From: a virus
Direction: 5' to 3' (one strand)
Length of the DNA stretch: 64,000 nucleotides
IMG/VR virus record: IMGVR_UViG_3300031857_000076
Coordinates: 1 to 64,000 of that record
The notes under the pieces are model-generated. The model was not told the DNA's origin. It made no database searches and was given only the letters and a program-made list of their open reading frames with translations. Positions 1 to 6,533 of the stretch are shown here, one piece after another. Both the position numbers and the translations under genes were made by a program. Position 1 is the first letter of the stretch; each line of letters begins with the position of its first letter.

Positions 1-59
1 TGGAGTTCTGCGCTTGTGCGATTGAAGTTAGTGATGTTCTTGGGGTCAATGTGGTTCAT
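1..59 (-). CDS. 5' end of an unrecognised phage gene (partial)
   Basis: Only the first 19 codons lie in the window; the gene runs off the left edge. The start codon is the ATG at 57-59 (minus strand) and the visible N-terminus is MNHIDPKNITNFNRTSAEL. It follows the small gene at 90-260 by about 30 bases in the same direction, so the two are probably cotranscribed. I do not recognise the family with certainty. Confidence 0.55.
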   Translation of the reverse strand, partial: MNHIDPKNITNFNRTSAEL

Positions 60-89
60 AGCAACAATATAATGCAATAAAAACTCCCG

Positions 90-260
90 TCAAATGATTT
101 CACATTCTTTTTTTAACGCACGAATAATTTCATTCTGCTCTGATTTGGTGCAACCGAGTTGTTTTAAATGTTTTTTAATGCGCGAGTAGGTGCGCAGACG
201 CGCCAAAACACCAAAAATACTCTTGTGGTAATTGAGCTTATTTGGCGAAATGTCGCTCAT
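90..260 (-). CDS. small basic hypothetical protein (56 aa)
   Basis: An ATG-to-TGA reading frame of 56 codons. The product begins MSDISPNKLNYHKSIFG and is rich in Lys and Arg, with a stretch (residues about 20-50) that should form helices. No family recognised. It sits between tRNA-Asn and the partial gene at the left edge, on the same strand, so it is probably part of the same transcript. Coding status rests on the clean frame and the packing of neighbours. Confidence 0.5.
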   Translation of the reverse strand: MSDISPNKLNYHKSIFGVLARLRTYSRIKKHLKQLGCTKSEQNEIIRALKKECEII

Positions 261-314
261 TTTTTATTTGCTTTAATAACGCTCACATTTATTACGGCAA
301 AAATCATTCATAAT

Positions 315-389
315 TGGCTCCCAAGGTAGGGGTCGAACCTACGACATCAAAATTAACAATTTCGCGCTCTACCTCTGAGCTACTTGGGA
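315..389 (-). tRNA. tRNA-Asn (GTT)
   Basis: A full cloverleaf of 75 nt on the minus strand: seven-base acceptor stem (TCCCAAG with CTTGGGA), D-stem GCTC/GAGC, anticodon stem CGAAA/TTTTG with loop TTGTTAA (anticodon GTT), and T-stem GTAGG/CCTAC with TTCGACC. The discriminator is G, as usual for tRNA-Asn, and the 3' CCA is encoded. It lies 27 bases downstream of tRNA-Met, probably in one precursor. Confidence 0.93.
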
Positions 390-416
390 TTATTAAGAAA
401 AATCGCGTTCATAAAT

Positions 417-492
417 TGGTTGCGGCTCTGAGAATCGAACTCAGGTTGCGAGCTTATGAGACTCGCCAGACTACCAAGCCTAGCCAACCGCT
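417..492 (-). tRNA. tRNA-Met-like (CAT anticodon)
   Basis: A 76-nt minus-strand tRNA: T-arm CTGAG-TTCGATT-CTCAG, anticodon stem CGAGT/GCTCG with loop CTCATAA (anticodon CAT), discriminator A and encoded CCA. The acceptor pairs at positions 2-7, but position 1 faces 72 as A:A. The anticodon stem lacks the three G:C pairs of an initiator, so it is more likely an elongator Met tRNA, or an Ile tRNA needing lysidine. The D-stem is irregular. Its 5' end overlaps the stop codon of the gene at 491-898 by two bases. Confidence 0.85.
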
Positions 493-898
493 ATGAGTTA
501 ATGCTGTTACGCTTTTCTCCCCAAACTATACCCAACTTTCGCCGCTGGTCAAGAGAAAAATTGCTCAAATTATGTAAAACACTTTCTGCGCCAAGTTTAA
601 ATGCAGTATTTAATGCCTGGGCCATTTGTTTTGCTTCTTCTCTAGTGCCGCAAACAACTCGGCGTTCCTCTGAATTGTCGCAAACAATGTATTTGCCGCT
701 GTTTGATTCAAAAATTTTATACTCATCAACTGGAAAGAACGGTGGAATTGTAATGTGTTCCTCATCTTCCTCTAAGCTCTCCCACGCTAGAGAGAATGCA
801 TCGCCCCTTTTGTTTTTGCAGCGACTGCATTTTTTTTCTTTTGTTGCGCGATGAATGTATTCTGCTGGCGCTCCGCAGAGCAGTGTGCTGCATCTCAT
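491..898 (-). CDS. hypothetical protein with CxxC pair (135 aa)
   Basis: Unrecognised. Residues 24-27 form a Cys-x-x-Cys pair in a basic stretch, preceded by Cys3 and Cys8, so an N-terminal zinc-binding knuckle is possible. The C-terminal half (from about residue 60) resembles the product of 2158-2382: both have an aromatic-Ile-Phe run, then IVCD, then a Val-Cys and an Ala-rich helix, suggesting a small paralogous family. A strong promoter lies upstream at 983-1010, leaving an 80-base leader that contains an imperfect 30-base tandem repeat. The stop overlaps tRNA-Met. Confidence 0.7.
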   Translation of the reverse strand: MRCSTLLCGAPAEYIHRATKEKKCSRCKNKRGDAFSLAWESLEEDEEHITIPPFFPVDEYKIFESNSGKYIVCDNSEERRVVCGTREEAKQMAQALNTAFKLGAESVLHNLSNFSLDQRRKLGIVWGEKRNSINS

Positions 899-903
899 AA
901 ATG

Positions 904-963
904 TTCTTATTTGGGTGAGAATGGTTCAAAAATTCTTTATTTGGCTGAAAAGCGTTCAAATTT
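904..963. repeat. imperfect tandem repeat, two units of about 30 bp
   Basis: Two adjacent units share the blocks tcttatttgg / tctttatttgg and gttcaaa / gttcaaa at a period of 29-30 bases. They lie in the transcribed leader between the promoter at 983-1010 and the start codon at 898. They could be protein-binding sites or the remnant of a duplicated leader. Confidence 0.5.
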
Positions 964-982
964 TATCAACGCTTCTCTCTAT

Positions 983-1010
983 ATTATAGAGGGGGAAACT
1001 CTTTTGTCAA
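983..1010 (-). promoter_or_regulatory. sigma70-type promoter, perfect consensus
   Basis: Minus strand TTGACA (1005-1010), 16 bp spacer, TATAAT (983-988). Drives the gene at 491-898 and then tRNA-Met and tRNA-Asn. Unlike most promoters here it leaves a long leader of about 80 bases. Confidence 0.8.
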
Positions 1011-1408
1011 CGCATATTAAACAAAATCTCGCTCAAGAATCACAAAAGTATCAACAATCAGTGGCCAAACGGTTAAAAATAGTGTTTTACCCTGTGCAAA
1101 AACACACTTTTTGGGTTGTGGTGGTATTTTTATGATTTTTGGCGGGGGATTTTGCAGCGAAATTTGGGCCGTTTTGATTAAAAAAGGGCAATATTTAATA
1201 CATTTAAATTGCCGTGGAAGCTTTCTCCACCATTCTAATAACAAATCTCATCAAAAATGTTTGTTTTCTCTTCTATGTTTATCCCTTATATGTTTCTTAC
1301 ATCTATCTTGTATTCTACCTATACAGTGGTCAGTGAGCTTGGCACTATCTTACCCTTTAAAATCCAAACGCCCACAAGGGCATTTCTCCTTGATAATCAA
1401 GGAAAAAC
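1011..1408. other. apparently non-coding stretch with hairpins
   Basis: No convincing gene on either strand. Visible structure: a near-perfect hairpin at about 1075-1112 (GTGTTTT at 1082-1088 pairs with AAAACAC at 1099-1105, extended by A5/T5 across a two-base internal loop), a GTGGA/TCCAC hairpin near 1213-1229, and a 17-bp palindrome at 1387-1403 centred on 1395. This could be a control or terminator region; function unknown. Confidence 0.4.
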
Positions 1409-1606
1409 TCAGTCCTTCTTGGCACCAAAATTCTTTCTTTTCTTAGGGCGATATTTGGGCTTTTTGCGGCTATAAACTTTGTTGTTTTGAGGGAGTTTTT
1501 GAGGCTCTAAACACCGCAAGCATTTACTCAATTCAGACTCTCTTTCTCTCTTGCTTGTGAACCAGTAGGTTAAAAATTTACAAAGTAGCTTTCCTAAAAA
1601 TTTCAT
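1409..1606 (-). CDS. small very basic hypothetical protein (65 aa), doubtful
   Basis: An open frame starting MKFLGKLLCKFLTYWFTSK with a strongly basic C-terminus (KKPKYRPKKRKNFGAKKD). Basic tails like this occur in phage nucleic-acid-binding proteins, but no family is recognised and no clear promoter or ribosome site is visible. It may be real or chance. Confidence 0.35.
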   Translation of the reverse strand: MKFLGKLLCKFLTYWFTSKRERESELSKCLRCLEPQKLPQNNKVYSRKKPKYRPKKRKNFGAKKD

Positions 1607-1905
1607 TTGTTGTTTTAATTGGTTTATAATAGCATTATAATATTACACAATGCGGCAAAAATGTGGAGATTCATTAAGAAATCATTACAAATTGCGCCAG
1701 GATGTTTTTTTTCGGGTGTTTTAAGGCATTATTTATTATCTAATCTTTTCTCCTTGATGCTGCCAAACAGATTAAAAACAATAAAATTCCGCCAAAAATT
1801 GCCACACATACAGACTCGATTGAGTGTTCAGTTTCTTTTCTTTCGCGAGAAACATTCGAATGGGGAACGATTCGAATATTGGAGTGGTGAGGCATGTTCA
1901 TATCT
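1607..1905. other. AT-rich intergenic stretch with palindromes
   Basis: No supported gene. It holds two copies of the palindrome ATTCGAAT at 1854-1861 and 1870-1877, 16 bp apart centre to centre, next to a TTTCGCGAGAAA near-palindrome at about 1841-1852. The arrangement resembles an operator pair on one helix face. Confidence 0.35.
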
Positions 1906-2127
1906 TTACTCCAAGCAAAGATTCTCTTCCGTCATTCTTTGAAAGATGAAAGCTCGCACGCTTTCAAGGTTTCTAACTGTTTCAGAGTTTAAATCATTAT
2001 TATATTTTAAATCATGGCGAAGATTTTCGAGCGTTTCGTTCACAATCATGCGCCATTTCCAGCCGTCAAGGGCTGTTTGATGCTCTCCAGAGTCTTGCGG
2101 CAGTTCAAATTCAAGAGTTGCTTTCAT
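1906..2127 (-). CDS. conserved phage hypothetical protein (73 aa)
   Basis: Begins MKATLEFELPQDSGEHQ, the opening of a small protein recurrent in large tailed phages (MKATLEF-L-P-D/E, then a helical Trp-containing segment). From memory such proteins are conserved but unassigned. The start is fixed by a promoter whose -10 (2134-2139) ends 6 bp before the ATG, so the mRNA should be leaderless. No signal peptide or metal motif. Confidence 0.8.
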   Translation of the reverse strand: MKATLEFELPQDSGEHQTALDGWKWRMIVNETLENLRHDLKYNNDLNSETVRNLESVRAFIFQRMTEENLCLE

Positions 2128-2133
2128 GTTTTT

Positions 2134-2161
2134 ATTATAGTGATTGCCTCAAGTTAGTCAA
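2134..2161 (-). promoter_or_regulatory. sigma70-type promoter
   Basis: Minus strand TTGACT (2156-2161), 16 bp, TATAAT (2134-2139); the ATG of the gene at 1906-2127 begins 7 bp after the -10. It overlaps the 3' end of the upstream gene. Confidence 0.75.
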
Positions 2162-2382
2162 GAGATTTTATCATGATTTTTAAGGTGTTCAGCCATTTTA
2201 ATCATTGCTTCTGCCAGTAGCAAAGCCATGTCTGGAGGAATAAATTCCATTTCTCCATCACTTTTTTGCAAGCAAACACAGTCTAAACCATCAGGGTCAT
2301 CGCAAACAATAAATGTTTTTATTGGCGGGTCAGTAGTGTGGTCAAAGATTTCGTATTTGGGGGAGAGGGAGTATTGTTTCAT
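2158..2382 (-). CDS. small hypothetical protein (74 aa)
   Basis: Start chosen at the ATG that overlaps the stop of the preceding gene as ATGA (2379-2382), an arrangement for translational coupling seen throughout this region. The product begins MKQYSLSPKYEIFDHTTDPP, contains IVCDD and ends in a helical acidic tail. It resembles the C-terminal half of the protein at 491-898. Third gene of a minus-strand operon starting at 2797. Function unknown. Confidence 0.7.
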   Translation of the reverse strand: MKQYSLSPKYEIFDHTTDPPIKTFIVCDDPDGLDCVCLQKSDGEMEFIPPDMALLLAEAMIKMAEHLKNHDKIS

Positions 2383-2564
2383 TTGTTTTCTTTCCATTTA
2401 AATTCAACTTCTTTAGTTCCTGCGACAATTTGCCACTCTGCAAAACCTTTGTCAACAAGTTCTTGCCGCCAAGAGTCTGAACAAATGCACCAACTAAGCA
2501 CGCCTCCAAAAATCAGTGCCATTGTTGCTACCATCGCAAAAATAATAGGACTATCTTCGTTCAT
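2379..2564 (-). CDS. small membrane protein (61 aa)
   Basis: One predicted membrane helix (about residues 7-26, IFAMVATMALIFGGVL) followed by a soluble tail with WRQELVDKGFAEWQIV and a final KWKENK. This helix-plus-WR-ELV-KG-AEW pattern is common in small phage proteins of unknown function. It is coupled at both ends by ATGA overlaps (2561-2564 and 2379-2382). Confidence 0.75.
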   Translation of the reverse strand: MNEDSPIIFAMVATMALIFGGVLSWCICSDSWRQELVDKGFAEWQIVAGTKEVEFKWKENK

Positions 2565-2797
2565 TGATCTATTTGTTTTTTAACAGTTTTAGGAATTAAA
2601 CACCAGCATCCTTGAGAGTCTTGAACGATTTTCCACTGACAGGTTGCTTCTGCGCCAAGAAAGATGGCATTTTCAGCATATTCGCCAAAGTAACGCAAGC
2701 TGATCATGGAATCATAGGGGCGAAATGCGTCATTGATTCTGCTCAAAGAAGCGTTCTCATTGAGTTTAGAGAGAGCTTTGGTCGGCTGTTTGTTCAT
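2561..2797 (-). CDS. hypothetical protein (78 aa)
   Basis: First gene of a three-gene operon (2797 to 2158). Its ATG lies 6 bp after the -10 of the promoter at 2804-2831, so the transcript is probably leaderless. A C-terminal WKIVQDSQGCWCLIP segment loosely recalls the IVCD family at 491-898 and 2158-2382. Function unknown. Confidence 0.7.
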   Translation of the reverse strand: MNKQPTKALSKLNENASLSRINDAFRPYDSMISLRYFGEYAENAIFLGAEATCQWKIVQDSQGCWCLIPKTVKKQIDQ

Positions 2798-2803
2798 GCT
2801 CTC

Positions 2804-2831
2804 ATTATGGAGAGGTCTTGGCCGCTGTCAA
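2804..2831 (-). promoter_or_regulatory. sigma70-type promoter
   Basis: Minus strand TTGACA (2826-2831), 16 bp, CATAAT (2804-2809), 6 bp before the ATG at 2797. Confidence 0.72.
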
Positions 2832-2847
2832 GATTTTTCTCAATATA

Positions 2848-3894
2848 TTATTCCAGCGTGCTAAATCTACCTCTCGAACTAATTACTCTATCAACTTCAA
2901 AAGTGATATATTTTAAACGCTCCATTGTGCGATTAAAAAATGGCGTATGCGTAATCACTTCAAGAGTGTATAAGCCATCTGCTGATGCATAATTTGATAA
3001 ATCATTAATAGTTAATGTTAAATTTTGAGGTATGTTTGTAGCTTCGTCTGTTTGGTTGTAATAAGAACCAAATTTTATTTCGGTTCCGTCCACTATTTTA
3101 CCTTTAGTTCCAAGAACTTGATTGCCTTTATAAATCTGGATAAAGGTATGAGAATCGGGATATAAGTGATTAAATTCAATAATAATAGAAGGAATGCGAT
3201 CAATAAAAACCTGTTTAGGTGTGATGTTATTTATAGTGGCAGAAGCTAATGGCCAAATTTCTATTTTAGGCTGCGCTAGAACAGTATCAGGAACATTGTA
3301 GGATGAATAACGAACAAATGTAAAAGTTTGTTCTCCATTGCCTGAACTTATTGTTGGTGAAGTAAGCTGATGATACAATGGATTTAAATTATATGTTCCG
3401 TTTGTAAGATTGCTTTCTTCAATCAAATATTGTTCTCTGTTAAGAGAAGAGTATGTTTTTGCATCATAATTTTTACCTTGAACATTAAAATATATATATT
3501 TTGTTGTTAATTCATTACCCGCCAATCCTTGAACTTGTATATTAACAGCAAACGGACGATCTGCGCGAGTGCGTTTAACATAAGTTAAGCTATTCGCTTC
3601 ACCTTTTAAGTAAGGGTCTTCCGAAACAATGTCAACAACCACTTGCGGGTTATAAGTTCCAACTATTTTAGTGTCAAGCAAATAAATATTATTGTCCCAT
3701 GCTGTGCCGCGAGCAAAGAGTTCAAACATTGCCCCTTCTTTGTTTATTTTTAGCGGAGTTATGTATTTGCCGCTTTTTTCATCAATAAATGTGTCGTAAA
3801 TTTGTCCAGTGGATAAATCGGTTTGACGCACCCAAGATTCCGTGTTTTGTGCGAGCAATGATACAGTGAGCAAGCAAAAAAATAATATTTTCAT
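2848..3894 (-). CDS. secreted protein of unknown function (348 aa)
   Basis: N-terminal signal peptide (MKILFFCLLTVSLLAQ, probable cleavage near residue 16) followed by a Tyr/Asn/Thr-rich, probably beta-sheet protein with no recognised domain. It is the last gene of the late operon 5199-2848 (metalloprotease, small conserved protein, two exported proteins), one base after the previous stop. A secreted phage protein this large could act in the periplasm or at the cell surface. No lipobox or membrane anchor. Confidence 0.75.
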   Translation of the reverse strand: MKILFFCLLTVSLLAQNTESWVRQTDLSTGQIYDTFIDEKSGKYITPLKINKEGAMFELFARGTAWDNNIYLLDTKIVGTYNPQVVVDIVSEDPYLKGEANSLTYVKRTRADRPFAVNIQVQGLAGNELTTKYIYFNVQGKNYDAKTYSSLNREQYLIEESNLTNGTYNLNPLYHQLTSPTISSGNGEQTFTFVRYSSYNVPDTVLAQPKIEIWPLASATINNITPKQVFIDRIPSIIIEFNHLYPDSHTFIQIYKGNQVLGTKGKIVDGTEIKFGSYYNQTDEATNIPQNLTLTINDLSNYASADGLYTLEVITHTPFFNRTMERLKYITFEVDRVISSRGRFSTLE

Positions 3895-3895
3895 T

Positions 3896-4468
3896 TTAAT
3901 CTCGGATGACTTTTATAGAGGCTTCTGGGTTGCTTTCACCTTCAATTGCTAAATTGCCAAGATTAAAAATAATTGAACCAGTTGGAATTGGCGGGTCTTT
4001 TTGATACTCTCCTAAAATATTAAAAACTCCATTTGGTTTATGCGCGTTTCCCTCTCCACTCCATTTCAAAACAATTTCAATCGGATGATCGCTTGATTGA
4101 AAAACAGCGGCAGGATAAATTAATAGTGTTTGTATCGGAGATAGATTAAAATCTTGAATATTGCGAAACTCAAGCAATCCAGCTTTTTCAAATTCTTTTG
4201 CACTACTTGAAACGGAGGCTTTTAAGTGAAATTGACCACCATTACCAGTTATGCCAGAATAACCTTGAGCACCTAGCGTATCGCCTTTAGCTTGAATACC
4301 ATAAAAAATAAATCTATATGAATTTGATAATGTGTAATCAATTTGAAATGGAACCTTAGTAGCGATTCGTGAGCCAATACTTATGCCAGGCGCTCCGAGC
4401 AAAATATCAGCATAAGCTGTTGTGACGCTTGCTGTCAGTAAAAAAAATAACGTAAGCAATGTTTTCAT
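3896..4468 (-). CDS. secreted protein of unknown function (190 aa)
   Basis: Clear signal peptide: a basic start, hydrophobic run LLTLFFLLTASVTTAYA, with likely cleavage after AYA (about residue 20). The mature part is Ser/Gly/Ile-rich and probably all-beta. No recognised family. It is four bases downstream of the 4473 gene and directly upstream of another exported protein, so the pair probably works in the same extracytoplasmic place. Confidence 0.75.
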   Translation of the reverse strand: MKTLLTLFFLLTASVTTAYADILLGAPGISIGSRIATKVPFQIDYTLSNSYRFIFYGIQAKGDTLGAQGYSGITGNGGQFHLKASVSSSAKEFEKAGLLEFRNIQDFNLSPIQTLLIYPAAVFQSSDHPIEIVLKWSGEGNAHKPNGVFNILGEYQKDPPIPTGSIIFNLGNLAIEGESNPEASIKVIRD

Positions 4469-4472
4469 AATT

Positions 4473-4724
4473 TTATTTTTTCTTCCAAGATACTATTTTA
4501 TTTAAATACTTTTTGCGTTTTGAACACCCACACTCTTTGAGGTTAAACCAAGATTTAAACTTTTCTTCTGTGATGCCAAACTTTGTTAGCACGTTTTCCA
4601 CCAAGTCTCCCAAGCCAGTTTCCTCAACAACATCGAGCGAAATGTTTTGAGCTTCAAGGTCTTTGATGACCTCATCCATTTCTTTTTGAATTTTTAAGTT
4701 TGCTTGTTGCTCTTCTGGAGTCAT
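4473..4724 (-). CDS. conserved small phage protein with C-terminal Cys pair (83 aa)
   Basis: Starts MTPEEQQANLKIQKEMDE, then a helical middle GLGDLVENVLTKFGITEEK and a C-terminal CGCSKRKKYLNK motif. This order (GLGD-VE-VL, then CGC-KRK) recurs in small phage proteins as I remember them; no biochemical role is known to me. It lies between the metalloprotease (stop two bases upstream) and two exported proteins in the late operon driven from 5208-5215. Confidence 0.75.
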   Translation of the reverse strand: MTPEEQQANLKIQKEMDEVIKDLEAQNISLDVVEETGLGDLVENVLTKFGITEEKFKSWFNLKECGCSKRKKYLNKIVSWKKK

Positions 4725-4725
4725 G

Positions 4726-5199
4726 TTAAAGATTGTTAACGAAAAATTCGCGATAGTTTTTAACTTCGCGGCTGTTTAATTTCTTACTATCATTATAATC
4801 ATGATACATGATAAAATCCACACTTTCTGCATGTGGCAAAGCAAAAACATGACCAAATTCATGCAGTGCGGACGATCTTAGATCATATCCAATGCCAAGC
4901 GTTTTGCGCCAGCCACCAACATGCCATTTTTCGCGACTGTCAAAAGAGATTTCCCAACGACGAGGGTTTCGAAAAGCGCGGCACTCTGCGATTCTGTTGG
5001 GGTTGAGTTTTTTATCTATTTTTTGATCAAAGCAGATGCGTATTTGAAGTTCGCCGCTTCCTTCTTTTAGCTCTACTAATCCTTTCATGCAAAGATTCCA
5101 CTCGTTCGTAGCGTGGCGGATAGCAGAAAGAATTTGCTCATGGGATAGGTTCTTTGGCTTCCAGAGAGGTAAATAAGTCCAGTGAACAATGTCGCTCAT
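4726..5199 (-). CDS. matrixin-like zinc metalloprotease (157 aa)
   Basis: Zinc signature HEFGHVFALPH at residues 113-123 (ligands His113, His117, His123; catalytic Glu114), followed by a Met-turn (IMY, Met131). This is the metzincin (peptidase M10, matrixin) pattern HExxHxxGxxH, with Ala in place of the usual Gly. There is no signal peptide. A longer upstream frame runs through tRNA-Leu, so the start is taken at the ATG 5197-5199, 16 bases from the late motif at 5208-5215. It leads an operon with two secreted proteins. A role in host protein cleavage or virion processing is inference. Confidence 0.85.
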   Translation of the reverse strand: MSDIVHWTYLPLWKPKNLSHEQILSAIRHATNEWNLCMKGLVELKEGSGELQIRICFDQKIDKKLNPNRIAECRAFRNPRRWEISFDSREKWHVGGWRKTLGIGYDLRSSALHEFGHVFALPHAESVDFIMYHDYNDSKKLNSREVKNYREFFVNNL

Positions 5200-5207
5200 G
5201 AATTTAT

Positions 5208-5215
5208 TTACACTA
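5208..5215 (-). promoter_or_regulatory. late-type promoter motif TAGTGTAA
   Basis: Minus strand TAGTGTAA followed by A/T-rich bases, its first base 16 nt before the A of the start codon at 5199. Same motif and spacing as at 17789, 27103, 12935 and 59770. No TTGACA-like -35. Confidence 0.6.
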
Positions 5216-5231
5216 ATAATGTTGAAAATAG

Positions 5232-5315
5232 TGCCGATAGCCAGGCTCGAACTGGCAAGGAGTTTCCTCCAGCAGATTTTAAGTCTGCTATGTTTACCTG
5301 TTTCATCATATCGGC
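5232..5315 (-). tRNA. tRNA-Leu (TAA)
   Basis: An 84-nt class II tRNA: acceptor GCCGATA/TATCGGC, anticodon stem GCAGA/TCTGC with loop CTTAAAA (anticodon TAA), long variable arm GGAGGAAACTCC, T-stem GCCAG/CTGGC. Discriminator A; CCA is not encoded, unlike the other three tRNAs. The promoter at 5373-5400 drives it through a leader containing a UUCG-capped hairpin. Confidence 0.93.
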
Positions 5316-5372
5316 ATTTCAAAGATCAAAAGTTTTTTAACTTCTAGCGGCGAACCGCCTTGTAACAACTCT

Positions 5373-5400
5373 ATTATGCCTTGGCTTTAGTGTTTGTCAA
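5373..5400 (-). promoter_or_regulatory. sigma70-type promoter for tRNA-Leu
   Basis: Minus strand TTGACA (5395-5400), 16 bp, CATAAT (5373-5378). Downstream at 5346-5357 is a GCGG/CCGC hairpin with a TTCG loop on the transcribed strand, then tRNA-Leu. Confidence 0.75.
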
Positions 5401-5645
5401 AGGTATTTTGACAAATGTTTGTAGCAAAGAAATTTATAGCCTTCTGGAGTGGGCGTGCCTCCACTAACGGGATTGATGCAGTCGTCGCTGTCGCAAAGAG
5501 CCGTGAATCCTTCTTCGCATTGCTGGCAGTGAGGACAGCCAAAGATTTCCGCTCCCTCAATAAAAGGATGGGGAGCGACTAGTTTTTCCGCTGGGAAATT
5601 AAATATAATTTTATCGCACGAACGGCATTGGAATTTGTTCTTCAT
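5397..5645 (-). CDS. zinc-ribbon protein (82 aa)
   Basis: Four Cys groups: CRSC (residues 7-10), CPHC-x2-C (37-43), two Cys around residue 51-56, and a final GTPTPEGYKFLCYKH. Together they imply one or two zinc sites. Small phage proteins ending in GTPTP-GY-C-H are familiar but unassigned. It is divergent from the P-loop kinase gene at 5674. Its stop overlaps the -35 of the tRNA-Leu promoter. A DNA- or RNA-binding role is possible but not shown. Confidence 0.78.
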   Translation of the reverse strand: MKNKFQCRSCDKIIFNFPAEKLVAPHPFIEGAEIFGCPHCQQCEEGFTALCDSDDCINPVSGGTPTPEGYKFLCYKHLSKYL

Positions 5646-5673
5646 AGTGTATTATCTTTTGAAAGGAGTTTTT

Positions 5674-6096
5674 ATGATTATTCTCGTCACTGGCAAAAGC
5701 GGAGCAGGCAAAACATATTTCTGCAAGAGATTCTTGGAGCAGTGTTACGCTGCGCATTTTAATAACGATTATATTCGTAACCTCACTAAAAATCAAGACT
5801 TCTCAATGGAAGGCCGCATTCTCGCGGCAAAAAACATGAGAAAAGCTATTGATGAAAGCGATGCTAGAGTGAAACTGGTTGATATGATTTGCCCAACAAA
5901 AGAATTGCGCGAAATCATTTCTCCTGACACAATCGTTTACATCAAAACAGATTGCCCGTCAAAATATAGCGACACTGATGCTCTTTATCAAGAGCCGTCA
6001 ATTGAAGAAGCAAAATACTTCTTTAGCTGCTATACTCGCAAGACTGATCAGCTTGTTGATCGTGTTGTGTATTGGCTTCAAAAGGGCCATCACTAA
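5674..6096 (+). CDS. APS-kinase-like P-loop nucleotide kinase (140 aa)
   Basis: Walker A GKSGAGKT at residues 7-14, then a FNNDYIRNL segment and a FSMEGRILAAKNMRKAI helix corresponding to the DGD-x-R and GFS-x-x-DR-x-NIRR parts of adenylylsulfate kinase, and VYIKTDCPSKY near the VD-P-CE region. APS kinase makes PAPS, the sulfate donor for sulfotransferases; three are encoded in this window. At about 140 residues it is shorter than CysC (about 200), so another small-molecule kinase is possible. The start has a good ribosome site (AAAGGAG, 8 bp upstream), which is rare here. Confidence 0.75.
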   Translation: MIILVTGKSGAGKTYFCKRFLEQCYAAHFNNDYIRNLTKNQDFSMEGRILAAKNMRKAIDESDARVKLVDMICPTKELREIISPDTIVYIKTDCPSKYSDTDALYQEPSIEEAKYFFSCYTRKTDQLVDRVVYWLQKGHH

Positions 6097-6172
6097 GCTC
6101 TTCTGCGCCTTCGATTTCCCAAGGTTGAATGGGAAGATACTCGTATTCGGTATTTTGGTCGTTGTTGTTCAT
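6023..6172 (-). CDS. small acidic hypothetical protein (49 aa)
   Basis: An ATG-to-TAA frame starting MNNNDQNTEYEYLPIQPWE, four bases after the stop of the YopX gene on the same strand. Its last 74 bases are antisense to the 3' end of the kinase gene. Very acidic and Asn/Gln-rich, no family recognised. Supported only by position and a clean frame. Confidence 0.4.
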   Translation of the reverse strand: MNNNDQNTEYEYLPIQPWEIEGAEELSDGPFEANTQHDQQADQSCEYSS

Positions 6173-6175
6173 AAT

Positions 6176-6532
6176 TTATTGATTTAAAAGTTCACTATTC
6201 TCAAAAATATTACCAATTACTTCATTATGCTCTTGCGCCAACATTGCAACATTATCCCACTCTTCGCATGGATAATATTTAATTTTAGTATAAAAAATCC
6301 AAAAAGTATCAAAGCCAACAACGCAAATTTGTGGCCCATCATTTAAGCAGATACCAGAAACAATGTCGCCTTCGTAAATGTCTTTTCCATGTTTGTCCTG
6401 CAAGCCAGTGTATTGTTGAACAGGATATTTGTGTTGATACAGGTAACGATCTGAGTAATCGAAATTACCCAAGGTAAAATAACAAAACTTCTCATGATCG
6501 GGAATATAGACTCGAAATTTTAGTTCTCTCAT
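6176..6532 (-). CDS. YopX domain protein (118 aa)
   Basis: Typical YopX layout: MRELKFRVY at the N-terminus, a central QQYTGLQDKHGKDIYEGDIV block (about residues 39-58) and a C-terminal EVIGNIFENSELL. YopX proteins are small beta-barrel proteins frequent in phages and prophages, with unknown function. It is paralogous to the next gene upstream (6534-7046), one base apart, indicating a tandem duplication. Confidence 0.9.
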   Translation of the reverse strand: MRELKFRVYIPDHEKFCYFTLGNFDYSDRYLYQHKYPVQQYTGLQDKHGKDIYEGDIVSGICLNDGPQICVVGFDTFWIFYTKIKYYPCEEWDNVAMLAQEHNEVIGNIFENSELLNQ

Positions 6533-6533
6533 A

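Noticed and set aside
1111-1475. Two plus-strand frames (111 and 72 codons)
   Set aside because: They overlap each other and hairpin-forming DNA, have no promoter or ribosome site, and show no recognisable protein features.
5200-5322. N-terminal extension of the metzincin gene
   Set aside because: The longer frame runs through tRNA-Leu; the ATG at 5199 fits the late motif spacing.
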